DNA of 64,000 nucleotides from Hymenobacter sp. YIM 151500-1 (GTDB taxonomy: Bacteria; Bacteroidota; Bacteroidia; Cytophagales; Hymenobacteraceae). The stretch lies in the NCBI RefSeq assembly GCF_025979885.1, contig NZ_CP110139.1, positions 4,732,001-4,796,000 on the forward strand, written 5' to 3'. Under the pieces are notes generated by a model that searched no databases, was not told the DNA's origin, and saw only the letters and a program-made list of their open reading frames with translations. Shown here piece by piece: positions 53,271 through 61,808 of this stretch. Position 1 is the stretch's first letter, and each line of letters opens with the position of its first letter. The position numbers were made by a program, and so were the translations under genes.

Positions 53271-53357
53271 GGGTTTGGCTGGACGCTTCTCGACCGGGGA
53301 GAAGCGGTGCAGCAGCCACGGCGGTTCGGGGACTCACTGTACTTTTTCGTTTTTTCT

Positions 53358-53777
53358 ATGAGTAAACCGTCCATTCCTAAGCCTACCGATTCGGAGCTGG
53401 AGATTTTGCAGGTGCTGTGGCAGCACGGCCCCAGCACGGTCCGGTTCGTGAACGACGAGCTGAGCCGCCGCCGCGACGTGGGCTACACCACCACGCTCAA
53501 GCTCTTACAGCTCATGCTGGAGAAAGGCCTCGTGCTACGGGCCGAGGACAGCAAAACCCACGTGTACCGCGCCGCCGTGCGCGAGGAAGAAACCCAAGGG
53601 CTGCTGCTCGACCGGTTTGTGGAGTCCACGTTTGGGGGCTCGGCCATGAAGCTGGTCATGCAGGCCCTGGGCAACCGCCGCACTTCCCGCGAGGAACTGG
53701 CCCAAATCCGGCGCCTGCTCAATGACATCGAGATTAAAAACGATTCAACTCCACCCTCAACCCCCGACGCTCCATGA
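53358..53777 (+). CDS. BlaI/MecI/CopY family repressor
   Basis: A 139-residue winged-helix repressor: PTDSELEILQVLWQHGPSTVRFVNDEL, then VGYTTTLKLLQLMLEKGLVLRAED (recognition helix and wing) and a C-terminal dimerisation helix pair. Such repressors are inactivated by cleavage following signalling by an M56 peptidase. The next gene, overlapping by four bases (ATGA), encodes exactly that. Confidence 0.93.
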   Translation: MSKPSIPKPTDSELEILQVLWQHGPSTVRFVNDELSRRRDVGYTTTLKLLQLMLEKGLVLRAEDSKTHVYRAAVREEETQGLLLDRFVESTFGGSAMKLVMQALGNRRTSREELAQIRRLLNDIEIKNDSTPPSTPDAP

Positions 53778-56407
53778 ACTGGCTTGAACACGTATTGCCG
53801 CCGGCCCTGGTGCGGGCCCTGGGCTGGACCCTGGTTCACTCGCTCTGGCAGGGCGCCGTGGTAGCCCTGGCCCTGGCCGGGCTGCTGCTGGTGCTGCGCC
53901 GCCACCGCGCTACGGTGCGCTACACGGCTTCGGCGGTGGCGCTGGTACTGCTGCTGGGACTGGCCGCCGCCACCTTCGCGCGGTACTACCTGGCGCATCC
54001 CACCCCCGATACGTCCGACCAGGCCATGGCCGGATTTCTGGTGGGCGACGAAGCCGCCGTGCGCGCCGATGGCATTGTGCCGGTGGCTATGACCGAAGCT
54101 GCGGTGGCGGAGCTCAATGCCGAAGCAGTACTAACCGTTGACCCCGAGCCAACCGGCCTACGCAGCTGGCTGGCCTACTTCGACAACAACCTGCCGGTGC
54201 TGGTGGCGGCCTGGCTGCTGGGTTTGCTGGCCATGACCCTGCGCCTGCTGGGCGGCCTGGCCTACGTGCAGCGCCTGCGCCGCTACCGGGTGCAGCCCCT
54301 GGCCGCCGAGTGGCAGGAGCGCCTGGCGGTACTGGCCGACCGGGCAGGCCTGAAGCAGCCCGTGGAGCTGCTGGAATCGGCGCTGGTGCGGGTGCCGGTA
54401 GTGGTGGGCTACCTGCGGCCGGTGGTGCTGCTGCCCCTGGGCACGGTGTCGGGGCTGAGCACGGCCTATCTGGAAGCTATTCTGGCCCACGAGCTGGCCC
54501 ACGTGCAACGCCGCGACTACGTTCTGAACCTGGTGCAGTCGGTAGCTGAGACGCTGTTTTTCTACCACCCCGCCGTGTGGTTTATCACGGCCTGCCTGCG
54601 CACCGAGCGCGAAAACTGCTGCGACGACATAGCTACCAGCCTGGTGGGCGGCAACCCGCTCACCGTGGCCCGCGCCCTGGCTGCCCTGGCCGAGCTGAGC
54701 GCCGCGCCCGAGACGCCGACCCAGCTGGCGCTGTCGGCGCTGGGGCCCGACGGCTCGGTGCTGGGCCGCATCCGGCGGCTGGTGCAGGGCCGCACGGCCC
54801 CCACGTTTTCGGAAGGCGTGCTGGCGGCTTGCGTAGTGCTGGGCGGGCTGGTGCTGCTGACCTCGGCCGTGGCCCTGGCCGACCCGCGCCCCGCTTCGCC
54901 CGAGGCTTCCACCGACGAGGGTACCCTGGCCCGCCTGCCCTTCCTGGAAACTCAGTCCGCCGCCGACACCACCAAGCGCAACACCACGGCCGCTCCCGCG
55001 GCTCCGGCGCCCCTCATGCCCAAAACGCCGGCCGTGGTGGAGTCGGATGCGGCCGTGCGAGTGCAAACCGACGACGACGGCCCGCGCCGGAACAAGCGCA
55101 ACGCTTCTGCCCAGCAGCCGATGATTATCGTCAACCCCGGCACCCACCGGGGCGGGGCGGGTACCGTAGTCATCGAGAAAGACAAAAAAGGCCGCGTAAC
55201 CAATCTGACGGTGAATGGCCAGCCAGTGGAAGCCGCCAGCAGCCGGAAAAAAGGCAAGGGCGGCAGCCGGGTCGAAGTGGTGCAGGTGCCCGACTACCGC
55301 GGCGGCTGGGCCAACGACTTCTCCAGCTTCGACTTCCACTTCAACCCGGACGTTGCGCAGGAATTCAACTTCCGGGGCTCGGGGATAGACAAGGCGGAAG
55401 TAGCACGTATGCGGGAGCAGGTGCGGAAAAGCATGGCCGATGCTCGGCTGCGCATGAAAGAAAACGCCCTGCGCTTCCGGAAAGGCAACGGGCAAACTTG
55501 GTCCCTGAGCTCCCTCGAGACTGACGTGCAGCGAAAAGCACTGGTGGAAGCCGAACGCGCCCTGCAAAACACGCTCAAAGACGAAAACCTGAGCGAAGAG
55601 GCGCGTGAGCAAATACAGGAGCAACTAGAGGAGCTGCGCGAGGAGAGAAGTGAGTTGCGGGAACGGTTTCGGGAAGACCTGGAGGAGCAGGTACGGGAGG
55701 CAGAAGAGGAGCTGCATGACCAGCAGACGCGCCGCCACGACGAAGAGATGCAGGAACACGCCCGGCAAATGCAGCGCCACGCCGAAGACATGCGCCGCCT
55801 GGAAAACGAAGGCCACCACGAAGACGATGATGCCACGGCCGTGCTTACCCGGCAGCTGCGCCAGGATGGGCTGATTACGGATGAGGAAAACTTTCAGTTC
55901 AGCCTCAGCCCCGTGCAAATGACCGTCAACGGCAAAAAGCAGCCCACTGCCACCCGCGACAAATACCTGCGTCTGTGGGAAAGCAAGTCGGGAAGCAAGC
56001 TGACCAAGGGCTCCATCAACATCAACCGTCAGTCGTCGGGCCGCCGTACGGGCTCGATGCCCGCCCCGCTGCGGCCCCTGCGCCCGGCCCGGCCCGCCAG
56101 ACCCGCCCGGCCCAGTATAGTCCCGGCTCCGCCGGCCTCGCCCGCGCCACCGGCTCCCGTTGCCCCCCCGGCTCCGCCCGCGCCGCCGCGCATGGACACC
56201 GACGAAATTAGGGAGCAGCTGCGCAAAGACGGGCTGGTTGGAGCCTCGGACAAAAGCTTTCAGTTTCAGCTAAACGATGATGGGCTGGTTGTGAACGGCC
56301 AAAAGCAGCCGGCTGCCCTGGCCGACAAGTACCGGCGCCTGTTGGATGCCCCGGATGCCAAAGGCAGCCGCCGCAGCCGCAACATTCAGATTTCAGTAAG
56401 CGAATAG
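53774..56407 (+). CDS. BlaR1-like M56 metallopeptidase with long C-terminal extension
   Basis: An 877-residue membrane protein. Four or five N-terminal transmembrane segments carry the M56 zinc site HELAH (residues 239-243), with FFYHPAVWFI and ERENCCDDIA after it. A further TM (VLAACVVLGGLVLLTSAVAL) near 360 leads to a large extracytoplasmic region without a penicillin-binding SxxK domain. It holds an acidic/basic coiled coil (about 590-690) and a duplicated module near 695-745 and 815-865 (LRxDGL...FQF...VNGxKQP...DKYxRL), split by a Pro-rich linker. It probably senses an envelope signal and cleaves BlaI. Confidence 0.9.
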   Translation: MNWLEHVLPPALVRALGWTLVHSLWQGAVVALALAGLLLVLRRHRATVRYTASAVALVLLLGLAAATFARYYLAHPTPDTSDQAMAGFLVGDEAAVRADGIVPVAMTEAAVAELNAEAVLTVDPEPTGLRSWLAYFDNNLPVLVAAWLLGLLAMTLRLLGGLAYVQRLRRYRVQPLAAEWQERLAVLADRAGLKQPVELLESALVRVPVVVGYLRPVVLLPLGTVSGLSTAYLEAILAHELAHVQRRDYVLNLVQSVAETLFFYHPAVWFITACLRTERENCCDDIATSLVGGNPLTVARALAALAELSAAPETPTQLALSALGPDGSVLGRIRRLVQGRTAPTFSEGVLAACVVLGGLVLLTSAVALADPRPASPEASTDEGTLARLPFLETQSAADTTKRNTTAAPAAPAPLMPKTPAVVESDAAVRVQTDDDGPRRNKRNASAQQPMIIVNPGTHRGGAGTVVIEKDKKGRVTNLTVNGQPVEAASSRKKGKGGSRVEVVQVPDYRGGWANDFSSFDFHFNPDVAQEFNFRGSGIDKAEVARMREQVRKSMADARLRMKENALRFRKGNGQTWSLSSLETDVQRKALVEAERALQNTLKDENLSEEAREQIQEQLEELREERSELRERFREDLEEQVREAEEELHDQQTRRHDEEMQEHARQMQRHAEDMRRLENEGHHEDDDATAVLTRQLRQDGLITDEENFQFSLSPVQMTVNGKKQPTATRDKYLRLWESKSGSKLTKGSININRQSSGRRTGSMPAPLRPLRPARPARPARPSIVPAPPASPAPPAPVAPPAPPAPPRMDTDEIREQLRKDGLVGASDKSFQFQLNDDGLVVNGQKQPAALADKYRRLLDAPDAKGSRRSRNIQISVSE

Positions 56408-56416
56408 GCGACATGG

Positions 56417-56449
56417 CCCGGCCGCTGCCACCGCGGCGGCCGGGTTTTT
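56417..56449 (+). terminator. Terminator after M56 gene
   Basis: CCCGGCCGC / GCGGCCGGG stem with T5 after it, 10 nt past the stop. Confidence 0.75.
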
Positions 56450-56628
56450 GTAGCGGCGCCCGGCCCCACGAGGCAACGGTGGGTACCCCACCTGCATCTT
56501 TGGCGCAACCTACCCTGCTGCACGCCGCCGGGGACGCTGGCTTGCAGTCGGATTATGACCTTTTGCACTATTTTCTCTTTAAATTATTCTACGATTTGAA
56601 TCACTTCTCCTCTAGTTGTTTTGCGCCG

Positions 56629-59211
56629 ATGCGTACCGTGTTGTGTATGATGGGCTGGCTGTGGCTGGCCGGTGCCGGGTTGGCCCACGGCCAAACAGCT
56701 CCGGCAGCCGCCAAGCCCGCGGCGCCCACCCTGGCTCCCAAGCGGCAGCTGCAAGCCGTGCGCACGGCCACGGCCCCTAAGATTGACGGGCAGCTCGACG
56801 AAGCCGTGTGGCAGACGGCCCCGGTGGCTGACCACTTCATTGAGCAGCAGCCCACGCCCGGCCGCCCCGAAAAGCACCCCACCGAAGTGCGCGTGCTCTA
56901 CGACGACGAAAACCTCTACATCGGGGCCCGGATGCAGGACGTCAGCCAGGACTCGATTCTGCGGGAGCTGAGCCAGCGCGACGACATCGGCAACTCCGAC
57001 TGGTTTGGGGTGTTTCTGGACACCTACCACGACCGGCTAAACGGATACGGCTTTATCGTGACGCCGGGCGGCGTGCAGGTGGACTCGCGCTACTCGCCGG
57101 CCGCCGGCGAGGACGGGGCCTGGAACGCAGTGTGGGAGTCGCGCACACAGGTGAACGAGCGGGAGTGGGTGGCCGAGCTGCGCATTCCGTACTCGGCCAT
57201 TCGGTTTGCCAAGGCGCCTGAGCAGCTTTGGGGAGTAAACTTCGGGCGGCAGCGCCGCAGCACCCGCCAATCGTTTTGGTGGAACGAGGTGAAGCCCGAG
57301 GTAGATGGCTTTGTGAACCAGTGGGGCGAGCTGCAGGGGCTGCAAAACCTGGTGCCGCCCCTGCGCCTCTCGCTCACGCCCTACGTGGGGTACTACCTCA
57401 ACCACTACCCCTACAATCAGCCCGACCAGCGCAACACCAGCACCAGCATCACGGGCGGCGCCGATGTGAAGTGGGGCATCAACGAAAGCTTCACCCTCGA
57501 CGCCACCCTGGTGCCCGACTTCGGCCAGGTTATCAGCGACAACCAGGTGCTCAACCTCTCGCCCTTCGAAGTGCAGTTCCAGGAAAACCGGCAGTTTTTC
57601 ACTGAAGGCACCGAGCTGTTCAACAAGGGCAACATCTTCTACTCGCGGCGGGTGGGTGCCACGCCCATCGGCTTCTACGGCGTGCAGGGCCAGCTGAATC
57701 CGGGCGAGGAAGTAGTGAAGAATCCGTCGGTAACGCGGCTGATCAACGCCACCAAAATATCGGGGCGTACCAGCAAGGGCCTGGGCGTGGGCATATTCAA
57801 CGCTATCAGCAACAACGAGTACGCCACCGTGCGCCACGAAGGCACCCGTGAGGAACGGGACATTCTGACCCAGCCCCTGACCAACTACAACATCGTGGTG
57901 CTGGACCAGTCGCTCAAGAACAACTCTTTCGCCTCCCTCATCAACACCAACGTGACGCGCCAGGGCACCACCTACGACGCCAACGTGACCGGCGGGCTAT
58001 TGCGCCTGGCCAACAAGAAAAACACCCACGCCCTGGATGTGCGCGGCTTTTATTCGCGCCGGCGCGGGCAGCTCTTCAACTCCGAAAGGCGGGTGGATGA
58101 CCAGGACGGCTACAAATACTACGTGAACTACGGCAAGATTTCCGGCAAATTCACCTGGAACGTGGACCACGGCATCGAGTCGCACACCTACAACCCCAAC
58201 GACCTGGGCCTGCTGTTCGCCAACAACTCCATCGAGCAGTCCGTCAACTTCGGCTACAACATCTACTCGCCTTTCTGGAAGGTGAACCGCCTGAACACGT
58301 ACTGGGGCGCCAGCTACCAGCTCCTGGAAAAGCCCACCCGCTACCAGGAGGCCTTTCTGTACTGGGGCGGCAGCACCACCTTCACCAAAAATTTTCTTTC
58401 CACGTGGATCAACTTCGACCTCGCGCCCACCACGCGCGACTTTTTCGACCCGCGCGTAGAGCCGATTGGGCGCTACTTCGTGCGGCAGCCGGGCAACTTC
58501 GGCATAAACGGCGGCATGTCGTCGGACTACCGCAAGAAGCTGGCCTACGACGTGTACTACGGAACCCGCTTCTTCGGCCCCGATAGCCGGGTGGTGGGCG
58601 GCGACGTCCGCCGGGGCCGGCGCAACCTGGCGCTGACCGTGGCTCCTCGCTACCGGGTCAACAACCACCTCAATTTCCGCTATGAAGCCAGCTACCAGCT
58701 TAATCTGAACCAGATTGGCTACGCTGGCGGCCTCGACTCGATGAGCTACCCGCTGGACCGGCCGTTTATGAAGAACTTCAACGGCGACGTGTTGCTGGGG
58801 CGGCGGCGCGTGTCCACCGTCACCAACACGCTGAACGCGGGCTACACCTTCACCAACAACCTGTCGTTTACCATCCGGGCCCGCCACTACATGAGCCACG
58901 TGCGCTACCGCGACTTCAGCCGCCTGCGCCCCAACGGCGAGGAAGAAGCCACCGATTACCAGCGCAACCGCAACACCACCTTCAACGCCTTCAACGTGGA
59001 CGCCTTCCTGACCTGGTGGTTTGCGCCCGGCTCCCAGGTATCGGTGGTGTGGAAGAACTCGACGGCCTCGTTTCTGCAAGCCGAAGAAGCCCTGCCGCAG
59101 TATTTCAGCAATTTCAACAACACCATCAACACCCCGCACAACAACTCCGTGTCGGTGCGGGTGCTTTATTTCCTCGACTACCTCATGCTCAAGCCTAAGC
59201 GGAAGTTGTGA
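56629..59211 (+). CDS. CBM9-like / DUF5916 outer-membrane protein
   Basis: An 860-residue exported protein. Signal peptide MRTVLCMMGWLWLAGAGLAHG, then a CBM9-like domain (about 55-230: KIDGQLDEAVWQTAPV, VLYDDENLYIGARM, NSDWFGVFLDTYHDRLNGYGF), then a DUF5916 beta-barrel (about 240-860: SLTPYVGYYLNHYPY, NVDHGIESHTYNPNDLGLL). The barrel should sit in the outer membrane with the CBM9 part facing the periplasm or surface. ATG 56629 fits the signal peptide; the frame is open 216 nt upstream without coding character. Confidence 0.87.
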   Translation: MRTVLCMMGWLWLAGAGLAHGQTAPAAAKPAAPTLAPKRQLQAVRTATAPKIDGQLDEAVWQTAPVADHFIEQQPTPGRPEKHPTEVRVLYDDENLYIGARMQDVSQDSILRELSQRDDIGNSDWFGVFLDTYHDRLNGYGFIVTPGGVQVDSRYSPAAGEDGAWNAVWESRTQVNEREWVAELRIPYSAIRFAKAPEQLWGVNFGRQRRSTRQSFWWNEVKPEVDGFVNQWGELQGLQNLVPPLRLSLTPYVGYYLNHYPYNQPDQRNTSTSITGGADVKWGINESFTLDATLVPDFGQVISDNQVLNLSPFEVQFQENRQFFTEGTELFNKGNIFYSRRVGATPIGFYGVQGQLNPGEEVVKNPSVTRLINATKISGRTSKGLGVGIFNAISNNEYATVRHEGTREERDILTQPLTNYNIVVLDQSLKNNSFASLINTNVTRQGTTYDANVTGGLLRLANKKNTHALDVRGFYSRRRGQLFNSERRVDDQDGYKYYVNYGKISGKFTWNVDHGIESHTYNPNDLGLLFANNSIEQSVNFGYNIYSPFWKVNRLNTYWGASYQLLEKPTRYQEAFLYWGGSTTFTKNFLSTWINFDLAPTTRDFFDPRVEPIGRYFVRQPGNFGINGGMSSDYRKKLAYDVYYGTRFFGPDSRVVGGDVRRGRRNLALTVAPRYRVNNHLNFRYEASYQLNLNQIGYAGGLDSMSYPLDRPFMKNFNGDVLLGRRRVSTVTNTLNAGYTFTNNLSFTIRARHYMSHVRYRDFSRLRPNGEEEATDYQRNRNTTFNAFNVDAFLTWWFAPGSQVSVVWKNSTASFLQAEEALPQYFSNFNNTINTPHNNSVSVRVLYFLDYLMLKPKRKL

Positions 59212-59326
59212 TGTAGTGTGAAGTTAGTAGTTCGCGTATCGGCCGAGTTGTCAGAACGGGTATCGTTGGGATGGCCCGCCAATACGCGAACTACACAACT
59301 CCTACTACACCTGCCCACATCCGAAA

Positions 59327-59356
59327 GCGCCCCGCCGGAACCATCCGGCGGGGCGC
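59327..59356. terminator. GC-rich hairpin
   Basis: GCGCCCCGCCGGA / TCCGGCGGGGCGC, 13-bp perfect stem and 4-nt loop; flanking bases (CACATC...GATGTG) extend it. Possibly the end of the DUF5916 transcript, though T-tracts are weak. Confidence 0.5.
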
Positions 59357-59378
59357 CTTCAGATGTGGGGAAACGGAG

Positions 59379-59599
59379 CTAGACTTTCAAAACCTTGAAG
59401 GCGGCGGATTTAGTGGAGGCGGGGGCAGGACTTTCCAGCACTTCAAACCCGCACTTGCCGAGGCGGCGCAGGTTGCTGGCGTACACGCCCGTGAGTGTGT
59501 CGCGGGTCTTGCGCAGGGTGGGCAGCAGGATGGCAAGCTGTTAGCGCTGCTCATAAGGGTTTTCAGGTCTTTTTCCATCCGGTCGATTAAGGCCTGCAT
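59379..59599 (-). pseudogene. Broken gene fragment
   Basis: On the minus strand, MQALIDRMEKDLKTLMSSA (from 59599) has coding character but then shifts; the continuation QLAILLPTLRKTRDTLTGVY, ending AAFKVLKV, lies in another frame and stops at 59379. A stop codon also blocks extension upstream. Both parts look like real helical protein, so this is probably a degraded small gene. No family recognised. Confidence 0.45.
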
Positions 59600-59724
59600 C
59601 TTGGCGGTAGTGTCTACAGGTGAAGGCTGCTAGCTGGCGGGCGAAAGCAGTCAGGCAAGCCGTGAGCCGCAACGGAGAATACTCTATCTTAAGGCAAGTT
59701 ATTGCTAGTGCTATTTCCTGTTCT

Positions 59725-60702
59725 ATGTCCCACTACTCCTCTGCCCTGATTGAATGGCACTTCCGGGGCCACTGCTATACGCCCTTGCACGTGCACTACG
59801 CTCTGCGCCAGCCCACCGCCCATACCGGCCAGGTCAGCGCCGAGGTGCGGCTAGCGGGGGTAGACCTCTGGCTGGCCGGCCCCGACCTGCACGGCCCGCC
59901 CGCGCAGGAGGTCTACGACTACATGCTCGACCACTACACCCAGCGCAGCTCCCTGGTGCTGGTGCGCCGCCCCACGGGCCAGCCGCTGCGCCGCTTAGCC
60001 GTAGAGGATGCCTACTGTACGGGTCTGGTAGAGCACTTCGAGCCCGGCAACGCGGCGGGCTGGCCGGCGCTGGTACTAAAGCTGCACCTCTCGCCCGAGG
60101 CCCTGCGCATCAACGAGGTCAAGGTTGAGGCCTTTACCCTGCTGCCGGGCCAGTCCACGCCCCAGCAGCGGGAGCGGGCCCGCACCCCGCCCCAGGAGCT
60201 GCCCCCCTCCGCCACTCTGGCCGCCCACTTGCGCCAGGCCGCCTTCACGGGCCTACCCATCCCCGCCCCGGCCGGGCCCACCCACCGCCTAGCCGAGTTG
60301 CCGGAGGAGGAGCTGCTGCACACCATGCAACGCCACGGCCTGCCCCCAATGGGCGTCTCGTTGTCGTACTTGCCTTCCGATGAGACACTACGCGCGCTGA
60401 CGGTGGAATTCGGCGTTGAGTTTGCCGTCATCTACACGCTGGGGCCAAGCAAACGGAAGGGGCACTATACCTTGTATGCGGGTGATGAAGACAGTGTTAG
60501 GTTAAATAAAGACCCGAATGAATATCTTCTTAAGCATACTCATCCACGCGGTACTCCTCAGCCGAGTGAGCACGATATTAGGTACTTAAAAGAGCAACAA
60601 GCCGTAGGGTCTCGACAGGTTAAATCGGTTATCCTGCCACTTGGCAAAGCCAAAATAAACTTTACAAAAGACTCTCCTTTCATTCCTTCGCAACCGCAGT
60701 AA
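59725..60702 (+). CDS. tssD: TssD (Hcp-like) T6SS tube domain fused to JAB/JAMM toxin domain
   Basis: A 325-residue fusion. Residues 1-145 read as Bacteroidota TssD/Hcp: HVHYALRQPTAHTGQVSAEV, YDYMLDHYTQRSSLVLVRR, LAVEDAYCTGLVEHFEPGN and LKLHLSPEALRINEVKVEAF. A Pro-rich linker (150-190) leads to a C-terminal domain (about 220-325) with HTHPRGTPQPSEHD, i.e. His271-x-His273-x7-Ser281-xx-Asp284, the JAMM zinc signature; Glu228 or Glu232 could be the catalytic Glu. GSRQVKSVILPLGK follows, as in JAB toxins of polymorphic systems. From ~60435 the DNA turns AT-rich. I infer an evolved Hcp delivering a metalloprotease. Other T6SS genes are not in the window. Confidence 0.78.
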   Translation: MSHYSSALIEWHFRGHCYTPLHVHYALRQPTAHTGQVSAEVRLAGVDLWLAGPDLHGPPAQEVYDYMLDHYTQRSSLVLVRRPTGQPLRRLAVEDAYCTGLVEHFEPGNAAGWPALVLKLHLSPEALRINEVKVEAFTLLPGQSTPQQRERARTPPQELPPSATLAAHLRQAAFTGLPIPAPAGPTHRLAELPEEELLHTMQRHGLPPMGVSLSYLPSDETLRALTVEFGVEFAVIYTLGPSKRKGHYTLYAGDEDSVRLNKDPNEYLLKHTHPRGTPQPSEHDIRYLKEQQAVGSRQVKSVILPLGKAKINFTKDSPFIPSQPQ

Positions 60703-60706
60703 CACT

Positions 60707-60994
60707 ATGGATTTGTTAGAAAAAATTGAGCGCAACCGCCATTATTGGGAGGAACCCTCTAAATATGTGTTGGTCAAAACTGTCGACGCTGCTTCTGCTC
60801 AGCATGAATATCAACAGTATCTTATTATGGAAGCTGATGATAGACGCTATGTCTTAATCAATGATAATGCTTTAGCGAAGGCAATCATTGAACGCATGAT
60901 TATGGCCGGTTGCACTATTTATGAAAACATGAAAACCTATGACCAAGCCGTGCCACTAAAGCCAAAGCCCACGGAGTTCAAGCCGTGGTGGTAA
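60707..60994 (+). CDS. Putative immunity protein for TssD-JAB toxin
   Basis: A 95-residue soluble, acidic protein, 4 bp after the toxin stop and equally AT-rich. It starts MDLLEKIERNRHYWEEPSKY and ends with a helix (LAKAIIERMIMAGCTIYENM) and a Pro/Lys tail. No family is recognised. Size, composition and position match immunity genes of polymorphic toxins, so the call rests on context. Confidence 0.6.
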   Translation: MDLLEKIERNRHYWEEPSKYVLVKTVDAASAQHEYQQYLIMEADDRRYVLINDNALAKAIIERMIMAGCTIYENMKTYDQAVPLKPKPTEFKPWW

Positions 60995-60996
60995 CC

Positions 60997-61144
60997 TAGC
61001 CTGGCAACGTACAGAACTGGCCGGCGCTGGTGCTCCGGCTGCACCTTTCGCCCGAGACCCTGCGCATCAACGGCGTCCAGGTCGAGGCCTTTACCCTGCT
61101 GCCGGGCAAGCCCACGCCTCAGTAGTGAGAATGGGCCCGCACCC
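60997..61144 (+). pseudogene. Decayed tssD fragment (direct repeat of 60040-60187)
   Basis: Starting 3 nt after the immunity stop, this stretch is homologous to codons 106-154 of the tssD gene at an exact offset of 957 bp. It translates as NWPALVLRLHLSPETLRING... LLPGKPTPQ and then stops: CAG-CAG-CGG in the intact gene is CAG-TAG-TGA here, all transitions. It has no start codon. This is a remnant of another tssD 3' end. Confidence 0.8.
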
Positions 61145-61263
61145 TGGCCGTAGAACCGCCCTTTTACGGCCCATCTGCATCAGGCTACTCTTATGTGTAC
61201 ATTTTGCGCCCTTTGGTAGGGTTGGTACGTACCGCTTGGCTGAACCAACAAAGGAAGAACATA

Positions 61264-61647
61264 ATGCACATTGCCGCCGTCACCCTCGTGGTCCGCGACT
61301 ACGACGAAGCCATACAGTTCTACACCCGGCAGCTCGGCTTCGACTTACTGGAAGATACTGACTTAGGTGAGGGAAAGCGGTGGGTACGGGTGGCGCCCGG
61401 TGGGCAGGAGCCAGCCCTGTTGCTAGCCCAGGCCGCCACTGCCGAGCAAGCCGCCTGCATTGGCCGCCAAACCGGGAGCCGCGTCAGCTTCTTCCTCCAC
61501 ACCGACGACTTTGCCCGTGACTATGCCCGGATGCAGGCCCGCGGCGTACAGTTTCTGGAGCAGCCCCGCTACGAAAGCTACGGCACCGTGGTCGTGTTCC
61601 AGGACCTCTACGGCAACCAGTGGGACTTGCTGGAGCCTGCCCGTTGA
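61264..61647 (+). CDS. VOC family (glyoxalase-like) protein
   Basis: A 127-residue VOC-fold protein. Seen: IAAVTLVVRDYDEAIQFYTRQLGF, DLGEGKRWVRVAP, VSFFLHTDDFARDYARMQARGVQFLEQPRYESYGTVVVFQDLYGNQWDLLEP. The first metal ligand is not obvious in AAVTL while the final Glu is in DLLEP, so dioxygenase/isomerase or antibiotic-binding roles remain open. ATG 61264 precedes the first strand. Confidence 0.88.
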   Translation: MHIAAVTLVVRDYDEAIQFYTRQLGFDLLEDTDLGEGKRWVRVAPGGQEPALLLAQAATAEQAACIGRQTGSRVSFFLHTDDFARDYARMQARGVQFLEQPRYESYGTVVVFQDLYGNQWDLLEPAR

Positions 61648-61648
61648 A

Positions 61649-61759
61649 CAAGCATGTAACGCGAAGTTTCACTTCGCGAGGCGTCCGCGCCGTTGGGAGC
61701 CGCATCCAGGCGGTATCGTTCTTGCATCTCGCGAAGTGAAATTTCGCGTTACATGCTTG
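61649..61759. repeat. Inverted repeat, CAAGCATGTAACGCGAAGTT family
   Basis: 32-bp arms with one mismatch at 61649-61680 and 61728-61759, between convergent genes. Each arm contains the smaller palindrome GCGAAG..CTTCGC. Confidence 0.9.
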
Positions 61760-61808
61760 GGCCGTTCTGTACAAGGCCATTCAACGGCCGAGTGCGTGCG
61801 ACGCGCCC

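Noticed and set aside
54158..55624. 488-codon minus-strand frame inside the M56 gene
   Set aside because: Antisense shadow; translation is dominated by His/Gln/Gly as expected from reversed GC-rich codons.
53774..56407. Beta-lactam sensor (true BlaR1)
   Set aside because: The M56 domain is present but there is no C-terminal penicillin-binding SxxK domain, so beta-lactam sensing is not supported.
59725..60702. Complete type VI secretion cluster
   Set aside because: Only the TssD-like effector is here; no TssB, TssC, TssK, VgrG or membrane-complex genes could be found on either strand.
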